A DNA stretch of 15,839 nt from an uncultured Corynebacterium sp. (GCF_946221155.1 NZ_CAMIAN010000043.1:1-15839); one strand, 5' to 3'. Shown: positions 6,882 to 14,184, counted from the first letter of the stretch. Notes: generated by a model from the sequence alone, not told the origin. A program made the numbers and translations.

Positions 6882-7940
6882 ATGACCACCATCGCTGTCG
6901 TCGGAGCCACCGGCCAAGTCGGTCGCGTCATGCGCGACATCCTCGTCGAGCGGAATTTTCCGGCAGACAAGGTACGATTCTTCGCTTCCTCCCGCTCTGC
7001 GGGTAAGAAGCTGGAGTTCCGCGGCGAGCAGATCGTCATCGAGGACGTCGCCACCACCGCTACCGAGGATCTGCGTGGTATCGACATCGCCCTGTTTTCC
7101 GCAGGTGGCGGAACCTCCCGCGAGCACTCCCCGCGCTTCGCGGAAGCCGGCGCGATCGTCGTGGACAACTCGTCGGCTTTCCGCAAGGATCCAGAAGTCC
7201 CGCTGGTTGTCTCTGAAGTGAACCCGCAGGACGTCCAGAACACTCCAAAGGGCATCATCGCCAACCCGAACTGCACCACCATGGCCGCCATGCCAGTCAT
7301 GGGTGCGCTGCACAAGGCGGCAGGCCTGAAGCAGATGCACGTCAGCTCCTACCAGGCTGTTTCCGGCTCCGGGTTGGCCGGCGTGGACGCGCTGGTACGC
7401 CAGGTGCTGGACAACCTGGTCGCCACTGAGAGCACCATCGACGAAGAGGGCCTGCGCAAGCTGGTGCACGACGGCTCGGCTCTCAAGGCCGAAGACCTGG
7501 GCCCCTACGTGGCGCCTATCGCCTTCAACGCCCTGCCGCTGGCTGGCAACCTGGTGGACGACGGCTCCGAGGAGACCGACGAAGAGCAGAAGCTGCGCAA
7601 CGAATCCCGCAAGATCCTGGGAATCCCAGAGCTGCGCGTAGCTGGCACCTGCGTGCGTGTGCCTGTTTTCACCGGCCACACCATGACCATCCACGCGGAA
7701 TTCGACCGCGAAATCACTCCGGAAACCGCCCGCCAGCTGCTGGCTGAGACCCCGGGCGTGAAGGTCGTGGATGTGCCCACCCCGCTGGCTGCCACGGGAA
7801 TCGACGAGAGCCTGGTCGGCCGCATCCGCCAGGATCAGACTGTTGACGGAAACCGCGGCCTGGTGCTGGTCGTCGCCGGCGATAACCTGCGCAAGGGTGC
7901 CGCACTGAACACCATCCAGATCGCGGAGCTGCTGGTCTAG
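6882..7940 (+). CDS. asd: Aspartate-semialdehyde dehydrogenase
   Basis: This enzyme reduces 4-aspartyl phosphate to aspartate-4-semialdehyde with NADPH, the step after LysC. It is 352 residues, close to the C. glutamicum enzyme (about 344). The N-terminal Rossmann motif GATGQVG is at residues 8-14. The catalytic cysteine is Cys131 in NPNCTTM. The acid-base histidine is likely His266 in VPVFTGHTMTIH. GSGLAG and the family's DDGSEETDEEQKLRNE segment are also present. The ATG at 6882 directly precedes TTIAVVGATG and has AGAAGAGG about 11 bases upstream. The open frame extends 20 codons further up (to 6822), but that part has no family similarity. It converges with hemH, with only 37 bases between the stop codons. 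Confidence 0.97.
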   Translation: MTTIAVVGATGQVGRVMRDILVERNFPADKVRFFASSRSAGKKLEFRGEQIVIEDVATTATEDLRGIDIALFSAGGGTSREHSPRFAEAGAIVVDNSSAFRKDPEVPLVVSEVNPQDVQNTPKGIIANPNCTTMAAMPVMGALHKAAGLKQMHVSSYQAVSGSGLAGVDALVRQVLDNLVATESTIDEEGLRKLVHDGSALKAEDLGPYVAPIAFNALPLAGNLVDDGSEETDEEQKLRNESRKILGIPELRVAGTCVRVPVFTGHTMTIHAEFDREITPETARQLLAETPGVKVVDVPTPLAATGIDESLVGRIRQDQTVDGNRGLVLVVAGDNLRKGAALNTIQIAELLV

Positions 7941-7975
7941 CGTCGCGCCGCGTCGCGCCGGGTAGCTCGCCCGGC
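7941..7975. terminator. Repeat and hairpin between convergent asd and hemH
   Basis: The 37-base gap contains a perfect tandem duplication of cgtcgcgccg (7941-7950, 7951-7960), then a stem GCCGGG (7957-7962)/CCCGGC (7970-7975) with a 7-base loop. There is no T-run on either strand, so a weak bidirectional terminator is the best guess. Confidence 0.4.
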
Positions 7976-7977
7976 CT

Positions 7978-9252
7978 CTAGGCCTCGCTGCCGCAGCACC
8001 CCGGCGCACACGGCTTGCCGTTGAACGTGCGGCCGAAGTCCGGAACCGTCGCCAGCTCGCCGGCCACCTTTGCCGCCAAAGCGCGCGCGGCCTGCTGATC
8101 TTCTGAAAGGCTGGCGCTGGGGGCGTCACCACCAACAACAAGATCAACCACCATCCCTGCGAAACCAGCGGTCAAACCCGGAGTGGCAACGCGCACGAAG
8201 GGGATACCCGCCTTTGCGGCGGCATCGCGGGCCTCAGTATCCAGATCCCACTTGACCTCCATGTGATCGGTGATGAAGCCGACCGGGCACAGGACAATTG
8301 CGCGCTTATTGCCGGCCGCTGCGCGCGCTTCGATGTGGTCGCACACATCCGGCTCCAGCCACGGCACATGCGGCGAACCAGAGCGCGACTGCCACACCAG
8401 CTCGACGTCCAGATCGGTGCCGACGCCCACATCAACCCCCACAGTCTCACCCGTGTGGGCGGGTCCATCCCCACGGCCACCGACATTTTCGTGGCGGGCC
8501 AGCTGGCCAGTCCAGGCGTAATCCGCACCGCTACCAGGAGTGTTAGCAAAGCTGCTGGCCTGCTGGATCAAACGCGAGGCATCAAGCACCTGCTGAGAGT
8601 ACAGATTTCCGCCGAACTTGTGCGGGCCCGCGGCCTTATCCGCCACCGTCGGCACGGAATGCGCGGTGAAAACCAGGTCGGCCTGTGCCGCGGTCTCCTC
8701 GCCGTGCTCAGCACGCAGCTGCTCGCGGGCGGCATCCACTGCCTGGGCAAACTCCGCGATGAACGTCGGGTGGCGGTGGAACTGCGGCAGACGCTCCACC
8801 TTCGGCGGCTCCAGGCCAGCCTCCTCGCACGCGGCGATGGCGCGGCGCAGGTCCTCCTGATACTGCGAGCAGCCTGAGTAGCCGCCCCAGGCGCTGGTGG
8901 CGAAGACGTATACGTGGCGGATGCCATCGCGGGAGATCTGCTGCAGTGCGTCCTCCACATAGGGCTCCCAGTTGCGGTTGCCGAAGTACACAGGCAGGTC
9001 GATGTCACGCCGGGCAAGCTCAGCTTCGATATTGCGGATCAGCTGCTTGTTTTGATCGTTGATGGGGGAGCGACCGCCGAGCGCGAAGTAGTGCTCGCCC
9101 ACCTTCTCCAAACGCTTGCGGGGGATGCCGCGGCCGCGCGTGACATTCTCCAAGAAAGGCACCACGTCTTCGGCCTTCTCCGGGCCGCCGAAAGACAGCA
9201 GCAGCAGTGCGGAGTTGGGGGCAATAGCGGGAGTTTTAGCGCTCGTGCTCAT
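7978..9252 (-). CDS. hemH: Ferrochelatase (coproporphyrin ferrochelatase type)
   Basis: This enzyme inserts ferrous iron into the porphyrin. In actinobacteria the substrate is normally coproporphyrin III, and the gene is also called cpfC. It is 424 residues from ATG at 9252. The frame opens further up to 9393, but LLLLSFGGPEKAEDV near the start matches the family N-terminus. Key parts are FTAHSVP (catalytic His198), LVWQSRSGSPHVPWLEPDV and CPVGFITDHMEVKWDLD. Cys128 (GYSGCSQYQED) and the C-terminal Cys415, Cys419 and Cys420 (KPCAPGCCG) are candidate [2Fe-2S] ligands, as reported for mycobacterial ferrochelatases. An unusual insertion of about 45 residues, Gly/Asp rich, lies at about 235-281, just before VELVWQSRS. 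The gene is 34 bases downstream of the TIGR01777-like gene on the same strand, possibly an operon with sigC. Confidence 0.93.
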   Translation of the reverse strand: MSTSAKTPAIAPNSALLLLSFGGPEKAEDVVPFLENVTRGRGIPRKRLEKVGEHYFALGGRSPINDQNKQLIRNIEAELARRDIDLPVYFGNRNWEPYVEDALQQISRDGIRHVYVFATSAWGGYSGCSQYQEDLRRAIAACEEAGLEPPKVERLPQFHRHPTFIAEFAQAVDAAREQLRAEHGEETAAQADLVFTAHSVPTVADKAAGPHKFGGNLYSQQVLDASRLIQQASSFANTPGSGADYAWTGQLARHENVGGRGDGPAHTGETVGVDVGVGTDLDVELVWQSRSGSPHVPWLEPDVCDHIEARAAAGNKRAIVLCPVGFITDHMEVKWDLDTEARDAAAKAGIPFVRVATPGLTAGFAGMVVDLVVGGDAPSASLSEDQQAARALAAKVAGELATVPDFGRTFNGKPCAPGCCGSEA

Positions 9253-9286
9253 ATTCACCAGCCTAGCCCGTTGACCCCGCTGTTCC

Positions 9287-10729
9287 TTAAACGCGCTGCA
9301 CTCCCTCGCGTCCGAGTTCGTGGCGAAGTGCGGCCTCTGCAGTGGGGTATCGGAAAGGATGCTTGAGATTCTGCAGGACTTCCGGAACGACATGCTGGTC
9401 GGCTAACGCAAGCTCTTTGGCACCCTGCTTGCCCAACAGTATCTCCGGCGCTTGCTTTGGCACCGGGATCAGCGGTAACCCGCCGCCAACTCGAGCCAGT
9501 ATGCGAGTGAACTCGTCGTTCGTCAACACCTCTGGACCCACTGCGTTCACGGGGCCGTTGAGGTTCGGGTCGATCGCCGCACGGTGGTAGATGTCCACCA
9601 CGTCGTCCAGTGCCACCCACGCAAAATGTTGGCTGCCATCGCCCAGTCGCCCGCCACCGACGCGCACGCTGGCCAGCAACAGGTCCAGCATCTGTGAGCC
9701 GCCGCCCAGTACCAGCCCGCTGCGGACGTTAACCACCCGCTTGCCAGCAGCCCGCGCGGATTCGGTGGCAGCTTCCCAACCAGCCACGATTTCCGCTACC
9801 TCGCCGGCGCCCTGGCCTGCAGTTTCATCGGCTTGTTCCGCACGGTCGTTGCCATAGAAACCGACGGCAGAGGCACACACCATCGCCTTCACGCATGGGG
9901 TTTCCGCCACCAGCTTCGCCAGTTTCCGTGTTGGTTCCAGCCGCGAGTCCCGCACCTTCGCCACGTGCTCTTCTGTGAACCGACCCGCGATGGGGTGGCC
10001 GCCCAAGTGGATCAGCACCTGCACGCCGTCCAGCAGCCCCTGCGCCGGGTTGTCGGGATTCCACTTGCGTACCGTGTCGCTGCCGGTGCTACCCGCGCCA
10101 GCGCCGTTTCCGGTGCCGCCTCGCTTCAACCGCACTACCTCGTGACCCGCGAGCTCCAGCAGCGCGCACAGCTGTGTTCCCACCAGACCGCCAGAGCCAG
10201 TTACCGCGATCCGCAGCGGACTGTCATCATCCGCGCGCTCGCGCAGCCGCCGGGCGAATGTGAGGTGCTGTACGTCGGCCTGCAACTGGTTTTGGCGATA
10301 TGCGAACACTCCACCAAAAGCCCTTTTCGCCACGAACTCCGGCAGGTTCGTGTGCAGCCTGTCGGTGATCACCGTGGACCCCGCAGACCCCGCCGTGCCC
10401 GCAGACCCCGCCGCGCCCTCGGCTCGGAACTCATGCGTATGCTCCCACCCCGTCAGCGTGCCCAAACCCGCCGTCGTACACACATCCTGGAAGCGCCGCC
10501 AGCTCGTTGATGCTCCCTCGTACGCTCCGGCCTGGTGCTGTGCGAGCCAGGTGATGCCGCCGGGCAGGGCAAACTTTGTTAGCCCATCACGCAGGGAATC
10601 GGCCTGTTCAATGAGGCGCATGCGGGTGAAACCTGGCGTCAAACGATGAACAATCCCCGGGCGCCCGTGCAGCGCCCACGTATCGGCCAAGCTCAAAGGA
10701 ATGCGGTGAGAAAAGGCGATGGTGCTCAT
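9287..10729 (-). CDS. SRPBCC-domain plus TIGR01777 (SDR39U1-like) NAD-dependent epimerase-family protein
   Basis: This is a 480-residue two-domain protein. Residues 1 to about 165 (FSHRIPLSLADTWALHGRPG... to ...FAYRQNQLQADVQHLTF) match the SRPBCC/cyclase-dehydrase ligand-binding fold. The rest is an atypical short-chain dehydrogenase with the nucleotide motif VTGSGGLVGTQL, ASAVGFYGND, NVRSGLVLGGGSQML and the C-terminal HPFRYPTAEAALRHEL signature of TIGR01777. Two low-complexity insertions are visible: GAAGSAGTAGSAGST in the first domain and GTGNGAGAGSTGS after the dinucleotide site. ATG at 10729 (MSTIAFSHRIPL) is preferred over an upstream TTG at 10747. It lies between sigC and hemH. The substrate is unknown in this family. 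The fusion is common in actinobacteria as far as I recall. Confidence 0.88.
   Translation of the reverse strand: MSTIAFSHRIPLSLADTWALHGRPGIVHRLTPGFTRMRLIEQADSLRDGLTKFALPGGITWLAQHQAGAYEGASTSWRRFQDVCTTAGLGTLTGWEHTHEFRAEGAAGSAGTAGSAGSTVITDRLHTNLPEFVAKRAFGGVFAYRQNQLQADVQHLTFARRLRERADDDSPLRIAVTGSGGLVGTQLCALLELAGHEVVRLKRGGTGNGAGAGSTGSDTVRKWNPDNPAQGLLDGVQVLIHLGGHPIAGRFTEEHVAKVRDSRLEPTRKLAKLVAETPCVKAMVCASAVGFYGNDRAEQADETAGQGAGEVAEIVAGWEAATESARAAGKRVVNVRSGLVLGGGSQMLDLLLASVRVGGGRLGDGSQHFAWVALDDVVDIYHRAAIDPNLNGPVNAVGPEVLTNDEFTRILARVGGGLPLIPVPKQAPEILLGKQGAKELALADQHVVPEVLQNLKHPFRYPTAEAALRHELGREGVQRV
10380..10413. repeat. 18-bp-period repeat inside the SRPBCC domain coding region
   Basis: The 16-base unit cccgcagaccccgccg occurs twice, at 10380-10395 and 10398-10413. 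The period of 18 bases is six codons, so the frame is kept. It encodes the Gly/Ala/Ser insertion (GSAGTA-like units) and looks like slippage expansion. Confidence 0.7.
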
Positions 10730-10740
10730 GCCCGCCACCC

Positions 10741-10756
10741 TATACAAGGCTGTATA
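10741..10756. promoter_or_regulatory. Perfect palindrome TATACA-aggc-TGTATA between sigC and the TIGR01777-like gene
   Basis: Two 6-bp arms around a 4-base centre lie 12 bases upstream of the ATG at 10729, in the 46-base gap after sigC. Each arm also resembles a -10 box, so the site could be an operator over a promoter for the downstream pair of genes. As an RNA hairpin it would be weak (AT-rich). Function is inferred only. Confidence 0.4.
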
Positions 10757-10775
10757 TCGAGCGTCCTATGTGGAT

Positions 10776-11396
10776 TTAGGCCACCCCGAAGCGGCGCTTG
10801 TTCTTTTCTTTCGTGGTGACGCCACCGCGTCCCTTGCCAGCCATCTCAACCAAGTCGGCGCGGGCGCGGGCAACTCGGGAGCGGATCGTGCCCACGCGGA
10901 CGTTAGCGATCTTCGCGGCCTCGGCGTAGGTGTAGCCCAGCACCTGCGTGAGGATCAGAGCCTCGCGGCGTTCCGCCTCCAGCTGGTCGATGAGGGCGCG
11001 AGTGTCCACCCACTCGGCCCAGCTTTGCCCGCCAGTGGTTTCGGCGGCGGGGGTGGCGCTGGTGGCGTCCTCAATCTCCGTGGCGGAACTGCGGGGGCGG
11101 GCCATGTCGTGGCGTACGCTATCGACCCACACGCGGCGGGCGAGGGAGAGGATCCAGGTGCGGGCCGTGGAGCGGGCGGCGAAGCGCGGCAGGGCGCTCA
11201 ATACGCGTAGGTAGGTCTCTTGCGTGAGGTCGTCCGCACGGTCGGCATCAGCCAGGTGAGCCAGCAGGCGCCACACGTCGTCGTGCGTGGCGGAAATGAA
11301 CTCGGTCAACGCCTGGCGGTCGCCGCTGGCGGCACGTAGGGCGAGGTCGGTCACAGCGGCATCGTGTGCCTGACTGCTGGTCACCTGGCTGGTCAT
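10776..11396 (-). CDS. sigC: ECF-family RNA polymerase sigma factor (SigC-like)
   Basis: The 206-residue sigma-70 family factor consists of regions 2 and 4. Region 2 includes DRADDLTQETYLRVLSALPRF (core binding, -10 recognition) and ARTWILSLARRVWVDSVRH. A Ser/Thr/Ala linker covers about 105-130. Region 4 contains LEAERREALILTQVLGYTYAEAAKIANVRVGTIRSRVARAR with a helix-turn-helix for the -35 element. The ATG at 11396 has AGGA about 9 bases upstream. No anti-sigma gene is adjacent. The name rests on its place next to katA and asd, as in C. glutamicum, where SigC controls quinol-oxidase branch genes (cytochrome aa3 and bd). It is divergent from katA. The next genes on its strand are the TIGR01777-like gene and hemH. 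Confidence 0.88.
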   Translation of the reverse strand: MTSQVTSSQAHDAAVTDLALRAASGDRQALTEFISATHDDVWRLLAHLADADRADDLTQETYLRVLSALPRFAARSTARTWILSLARRVWVDSVRHDMARPRSSATEIEDATSATPAAETTGGQSWAEWVDTRALIDQLEAERREALILTQVLGYTYAEAAKIANVRVGTIRSRVARARADLVEMAGKGRGGVTTKEKNKRRFGVA

Positions 11397-11477
11397 GGGG
11401 AAATCCTAACACGTGGTTGCGGAAATTCTGGCAAGGTGGATTGCATAGCCAAAGCTATTAGGTATCTGGAGGTACCC
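11397..11477. promoter_or_regulatory. Divergent sigC/katA promoter region
   Basis: The 81 bases between the two start codons must carry both promoters. A small dyad TAGC-caaa-GCTA lies near 11446-11457. A possible katA pair is TTGCGG (11417-11422) with TGCATA near 11442, at a long spacing of 19. Neither is convincing. No clear OxyR, Fur or DtxR operator was recognised. Confidence 0.35.
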
Positions 11478-13109
11478 ATGACTGCTACGAATAATGACGG
11501 CACCAATAACGACCCAATCACCACCGCGAAGGACGTTGCTTCCCGCGGTGTATGCCCCTACTCCGGGGTGTCGACGAACGTGAATGGTGCCCCGGTCAGC
11601 ACCGAGGAGCACTCGGCGACCGTGGGCCAGCAAGGCCCGCTGCTGCTGTCCGACGTGCACCTGGTGGAAAAGCACGCGCACTTCAACCGTGAGCGCATCC
11701 CGGAGCGCAACGTGCATGCGAAGGGCTCCGGCGCCTTCGGCGAGCTGACCATCACCGAGGATGTCTCCAAGTACACCAAGGCGGATCTGTTCCAGCCGGG
11801 GCGTGTGACCCCGATGCTGGCCCGCTTTTCCACCGTCGCGGGCGAGCAGGGCTTCCCCGATGCTGTGCGCGACGTGCGCGGATTCTCGTTGAAGTTCTAC
11901 ACCCAGCAGGGCAACTACGACATCGTGGGCAACAACACCCCGGTGTTCTTCCTGCGCGACGGCATTAAGTTCCCGGACTTCATCCGCTCCCAGAAGCGCC
12001 TGGCGGATTCCGGCCTGCGTTCTGCGGACATGCAGTGGGATTTCTGGACCCGCTCCCCAGAGACCGCTCACCAGGTGACCTACCTGATGGGCGACCGTGG
12101 CATCCCGACGGATTTCCGCCACATGGATGGCTTCGGCTCTCACACCTATCAGTGGATCAACGACGCCGGCGAGCGTTTCTGGGTGAAGTACCACTTCAAG
12201 ACCCGCCAGGGTTGGGACTTCTACACTGAGGAGGAAGCCGCCAAGGTCATTGCCTCGGGCAACTTCGATTCCTCTCGCCAGGATCTTTATGACGCCATCG
12301 AGCGCGGCGATTACCCGACGTGGGATGTGAAGGTGCAGATTATGCCGGTCGCTGAGGCGGAGGACTACCGCTGGAATCCGTTCGATCTGACGAAGACCTG
12401 GTCGCAGAAGGATTACCCGCTGATCCCGGTTGGCCACTTCACGCTGAACGAGAACCCTCAGAACTTCTTTGCTCAGATCGAACAGGCCGCTTTCGCGCCG
12501 TCGAACCTGGTGCCGGGTATCGGCTTGTCCCCGGACAAGATGCTGTTGGCCCGCGCCTTCGCCTACGCCGACACGCAGCGTTACCGCCTGGGCGTGAACT
12601 TCCACCAGCTGCCTTCTAACCGTTCCGTTGTAGCGGAGAAGAACTACTACACCGCCAAGGACGGCGCGGGTAACCAGGAGTTCCCGCCGGCCGGCACTCC
12701 GGTGTACTCTCCGAATCGCTTCGAGCGCGGCGAGGGAGCCATCGATGTTAACGACGGCTCCGGTGCCGTCGAGCAAGGCGTAGCCGCCGGTGAGTCCCAG
12801 TACGGCTTCGGCCGTGGCCAGGAATCCGCCGTGACCGCCGCGGAGGAGCTGGGCCTGTACGACGATTTGCACGGCACCGACCTAACCCGCGGGGCTTACG
12901 TCCGCCACCCGGAGGACGATGACTTCATCCAGGCGGGCCAGCTAGTACGCGAGGTTCTGGATGACGCCGCCCGGGAGCGCCTGGCAAACAACATCGCAGG
13001 CGCGATGGACGGTGTCTCTGATCAGGTGGCCGAGCAGTGCTGGGTCTACTGGGGCAGGGTCGACGAAAACCTGCGCGACCGGGTGAAGGAAATCTTCACC
13101 GGCAAGTAA
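11478..13109 (+). CDS. katA: Monofunctional haem catalase
   Basis: This enzyme converts hydrogen peroxide to water and oxygen in the cytosol. It is 543 residues, within the small-subunit catalase range with a slightly long N-terminus. The active-site signature RERIPERNVHAKGSGAFG holds the distal His80. The catalytic Asn is in GNNTPVFF (152-153). The haem-ligand signature RAFAYADTQRYR has proximal Tyr363 and Arg359. The ATG at 11478 has GGAGG seven bases upstream and precedes NNDGTNNDPITT. The open frame runs further up to 11364 through the sigC promoter region and is not coding there. A Cys-Pro-Tyr at about residues 29-31 lies in a non-conserved N-terminal arm. It is divergent from sigC and followed by the Ohr-like gene, an arrangement fitting peroxide defence. 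Confidence 0.97.
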   Translation: MTATNNDGTNNDPITTAKDVASRGVCPYSGVSTNVNGAPVSTEEHSATVGQQGPLLLSDVHLVEKHAHFNRERIPERNVHAKGSGAFGELTITEDVSKYTKADLFQPGRVTPMLARFSTVAGEQGFPDAVRDVRGFSLKFYTQQGNYDIVGNNTPVFFLRDGIKFPDFIRSQKRLADSGLRSADMQWDFWTRSPETAHQVTYLMGDRGIPTDFRHMDGFGSHTYQWINDAGERFWVKYHFKTRQGWDFYTEEEAAKVIASGNFDSSRQDLYDAIERGDYPTWDVKVQIMPVAEAEDYRWNPFDLTKTWSQKDYPLIPVGHFTLNENPQNFFAQIEQAAFAPSNLVPGIGLSPDKMLLARAFAYADTQRYRLGVNFHQLPSNRSVVAEKNYYTAKDGAGNQEFPPAGTPVYSPNRFERGEGAIDVNDGSGAVEQGVAAGESQYGFGRGQESAVTAAEELGLYDDLHGTDLTRGAYVRHPEDDDFIQAGQLVREVLDDAARERLANNIAGAMDGVSDQVAEQCWVYWGRVDENLRDRVKEIFTGK

Positions 13110-13128
13110 CCGCTACTGGCCACAGCGC

Positions 13129-13159
13129 GGCGCCCGCCGGTTCACGTAGGCTGGGCGCC
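13129..13159 (+). terminator. Possible weak hairpin after katA
   Basis: GGCGCCC (13129-13135) and GGGCGCC (13153-13159) are complementary over 7 bp with a 17-base loop, 19 bases after the katA stop codon. There is no T-run. It could limit read-through to the Ohr-like gene, or be chance in GC-rich DNA. Confidence 0.3.
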
Positions 13160-13204
13160 ACAAAGAGCCAAACAGACAGTTTTGTCGAAAGGACTGGTTT
13201 ACTC

Positions 13205-13630
13205 ATGAGCGAAGCACTGTACACAGCAAAGGCACTTTCTACTGGCGGCGGCCGCGACGGCCACGTTGCTACCGACGACCGCCAGATCGACCTGGACGTT
13301 CGCCCGCCGAAGGCGCTGGGCGGCTCCGGCGAGGGCACGAACCCGGAGCAGCTGGTTTCCGCAGGCTGGGCCGCCTGCTTCAACGGCGCCCTGCAGAAGA
13401 CCATCAAGGAGGCTGGCGTGGACATGAACCAGTCCCCGGAGGTCACCGTTGAGACCACCCTGAACAAGGTTCCGGAGGGCTTCCGCCTGTCCGCGAAGAT
13501 CACCGCCACCGTCTTTGGTGTGGATCAGGCCAAGGCCGATGAGTTGGTCGCGGATGCTCACGCATTCTGCCCCTATTCCAAGGCAATGCGCGGTGAGATC
13601 GACGTTGAGGCCGTCGCCGTCGTCGGCTAG
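13205..13630 (+). CDS. Organic hydroperoxide resistance protein, Ohr/OsmC family
   Basis: This is a thiol peroxidase of 141 residues that reduces organic and fatty-acid hydroperoxides in the cytosol, normally using lipoyl-protein reductants. The N-terminal LYTAKALSTGGGRDGHVATDD has the Ohr-type Arg17. The peroxidatic Cys58 is in GWAACFNGAL and the resolving Cys122 in AHAFCPYSKAMRG. The KALGGSGEGTNPEQL motif is typical of Ohr rather than OsmC. The ATG at 13205 starts the family's MSEALYTA; AAAGGA lies about 12 bases upstream. The open frame extends up to 13037 through the katA end and is a shadow there. No MarR-type OhrR regulator is in the window. Its position after katA suggests shared peroxide defence. 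Confidence 0.93.
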   Translation: MSEALYTAKALSTGGGRDGHVATDDRQIDLDVRPPKALGGSGEGTNPEQLVSAGWAACFNGALQKTIKEAGVDMNQSPEVTVETTLNKVPEGFRLSAKITATVFGVDQAKADELVADAHAFCPYSKAMRGEIDVEAVAVVG

Positions 13631-13632
13631 TT

Positions 13633-13651
13633 CCACCGCAACTACCGGTGG
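13633..13651 (+). other. Short hairpin just after the Ohr-like gene
   Basis: CCACCG (13633-13638) and CGGTGG (13646-13651) form a 6-bp stem with a 7-base loop, starting three bases after the stop codon. No T-run follows. The main terminator is the larger hairpin at 13700-13742. Confidence 0.3.
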
Positions 13652-13699
13652 CTAGCAGCTGCCCCTGACTGCTCAGCAGCCAACGCGACTGAAGCTAAA

Positions 13700-13742
13700 A
13701 AACGAGCCCGCCCCCACTTCCTTGGTGGGGGCGGGCTCGTTT
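13700..13742. terminator. Strong bidirectional intrinsic terminator between the Ohr-like gene and mrpG
   Basis: A perfect 18-bp stem pairs 13700-13717 with 13725-13742, core CGAGCCCGCCCCCAC, with a 7-base loop. On the minus strand it is followed by TTTTTTAG, a good U-tract for the mrp operon. On the plus strand TTTCTTTCT follows, serving the katA/ohr side. It lies 40 bases past the mrpG stop. Confidence 0.92.
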
Positions 13743-13782
13743 CTTTCTGGCGCTACTGGTCTTGAGGTTGCGCCCGCAGGCG

Positions 13783-14184
13783 CTACTTGGGCTCCTTCGC
13801 CCGCTGACCACCGGACAGCGGCACGGTGTGATCCCAGTGCGTCGCATGCAGCGCGCGGCCCATCACGTATGAACCGACGGCGCCGACCACCAGTAGCGCA
13901 GTGATGGCAACAATCGCGCGGATCAACTCGCCGAGTACGAACCCTTCCGTCGACCAGGAGTAAACCAGGTTTGCACTGATCAGCAGGGGAAGCCCCACAC
14001 CGACAGCTGGACCTACCATGTTGACCTGGCTGAGGGCGTCCGGAGCAAGGTACATCGCGCGGGCAGAAACAAAGATGAAGATCGCCCCGAGAATGGCGAG
14101 CACACCCGCGGTAATCGCGCCAAGCCAACCAGGTTCGCTGAACTCGACCATTTCGCCGGCGGCGGCGAGGACTGTTGTGGACAT
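13783..14184 (-). CDS. mrpG: Mrp cation/proton antiporter subunit G
   Basis: This is a small membrane subunit of the multi-protein Mrp/Mnh Na+(K+)/H+ antiporter. It is 133 residues with three hydrophobic segments: about 19-40 (ITAGVLAILGAIFIFVSARAMY), about 58-75 (GPAVGVGLPLLISANLVY) and about 85-110. It has the family pattern of a first helix followed by a polar turn and MVGPAVGVGLPLL. The hydrophilic C-terminus ends in Lys. The ATG at 14184 directly abuts the mrpF stop and has GGGAGG six bases upstream, indicating translational coupling. It is the last gene of the operon, with the strong terminator 40 bases on. The symbol mnhG is used in some genomes. Confidence 0.9.
   Translation of the reverse strand: MSTTVLAAAGEMVEFSEPGWLGAITAGVLAILGAIFIFVSARAMYLAPDALSQVNMVGPAVGVGLPLLISANLVYSWSTEGFVLGELIRAIVAITALLVVGAVGSYVMGRALHATHWDHTVPLSGGQRAKEPK

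Noticed and set aside
6852..8147. 431-codon minus-strand frame opposite asd and the end of hemH
   Set aside because: It overlaps the certain asd coding sequence and has no family resemblance; it is a shadow frame.
9253..9393. N-terminal extension of the ferrochelatase frame
   Set aside because: The extra 47 residues have no ferrochelatase similarity and overlap the end of the TIGR01777-like gene; the family N-terminus begins soon after Met at 9252.
11461..11478. TTAGGTA sequence upstream of katA as a DtxR-type iron box
   Set aside because: Only one half resembles the TTAGGTTAG consensus; the other half is the ribosome binding site region and does not match.
11406..12872. 488-codon minus-strand frame opposite katA
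   Set aside because: katA is certain on the plus strand with all catalytic motifs. The antisense product has a repetitive His/Gln/Val composition and no domain.
13037..13204. N-terminal extension of the Ohr frame
   Set aside because: It overlaps the katA 3' end in another frame and Ohr proteins begin with the MSEALYTA-like segment at 13205.
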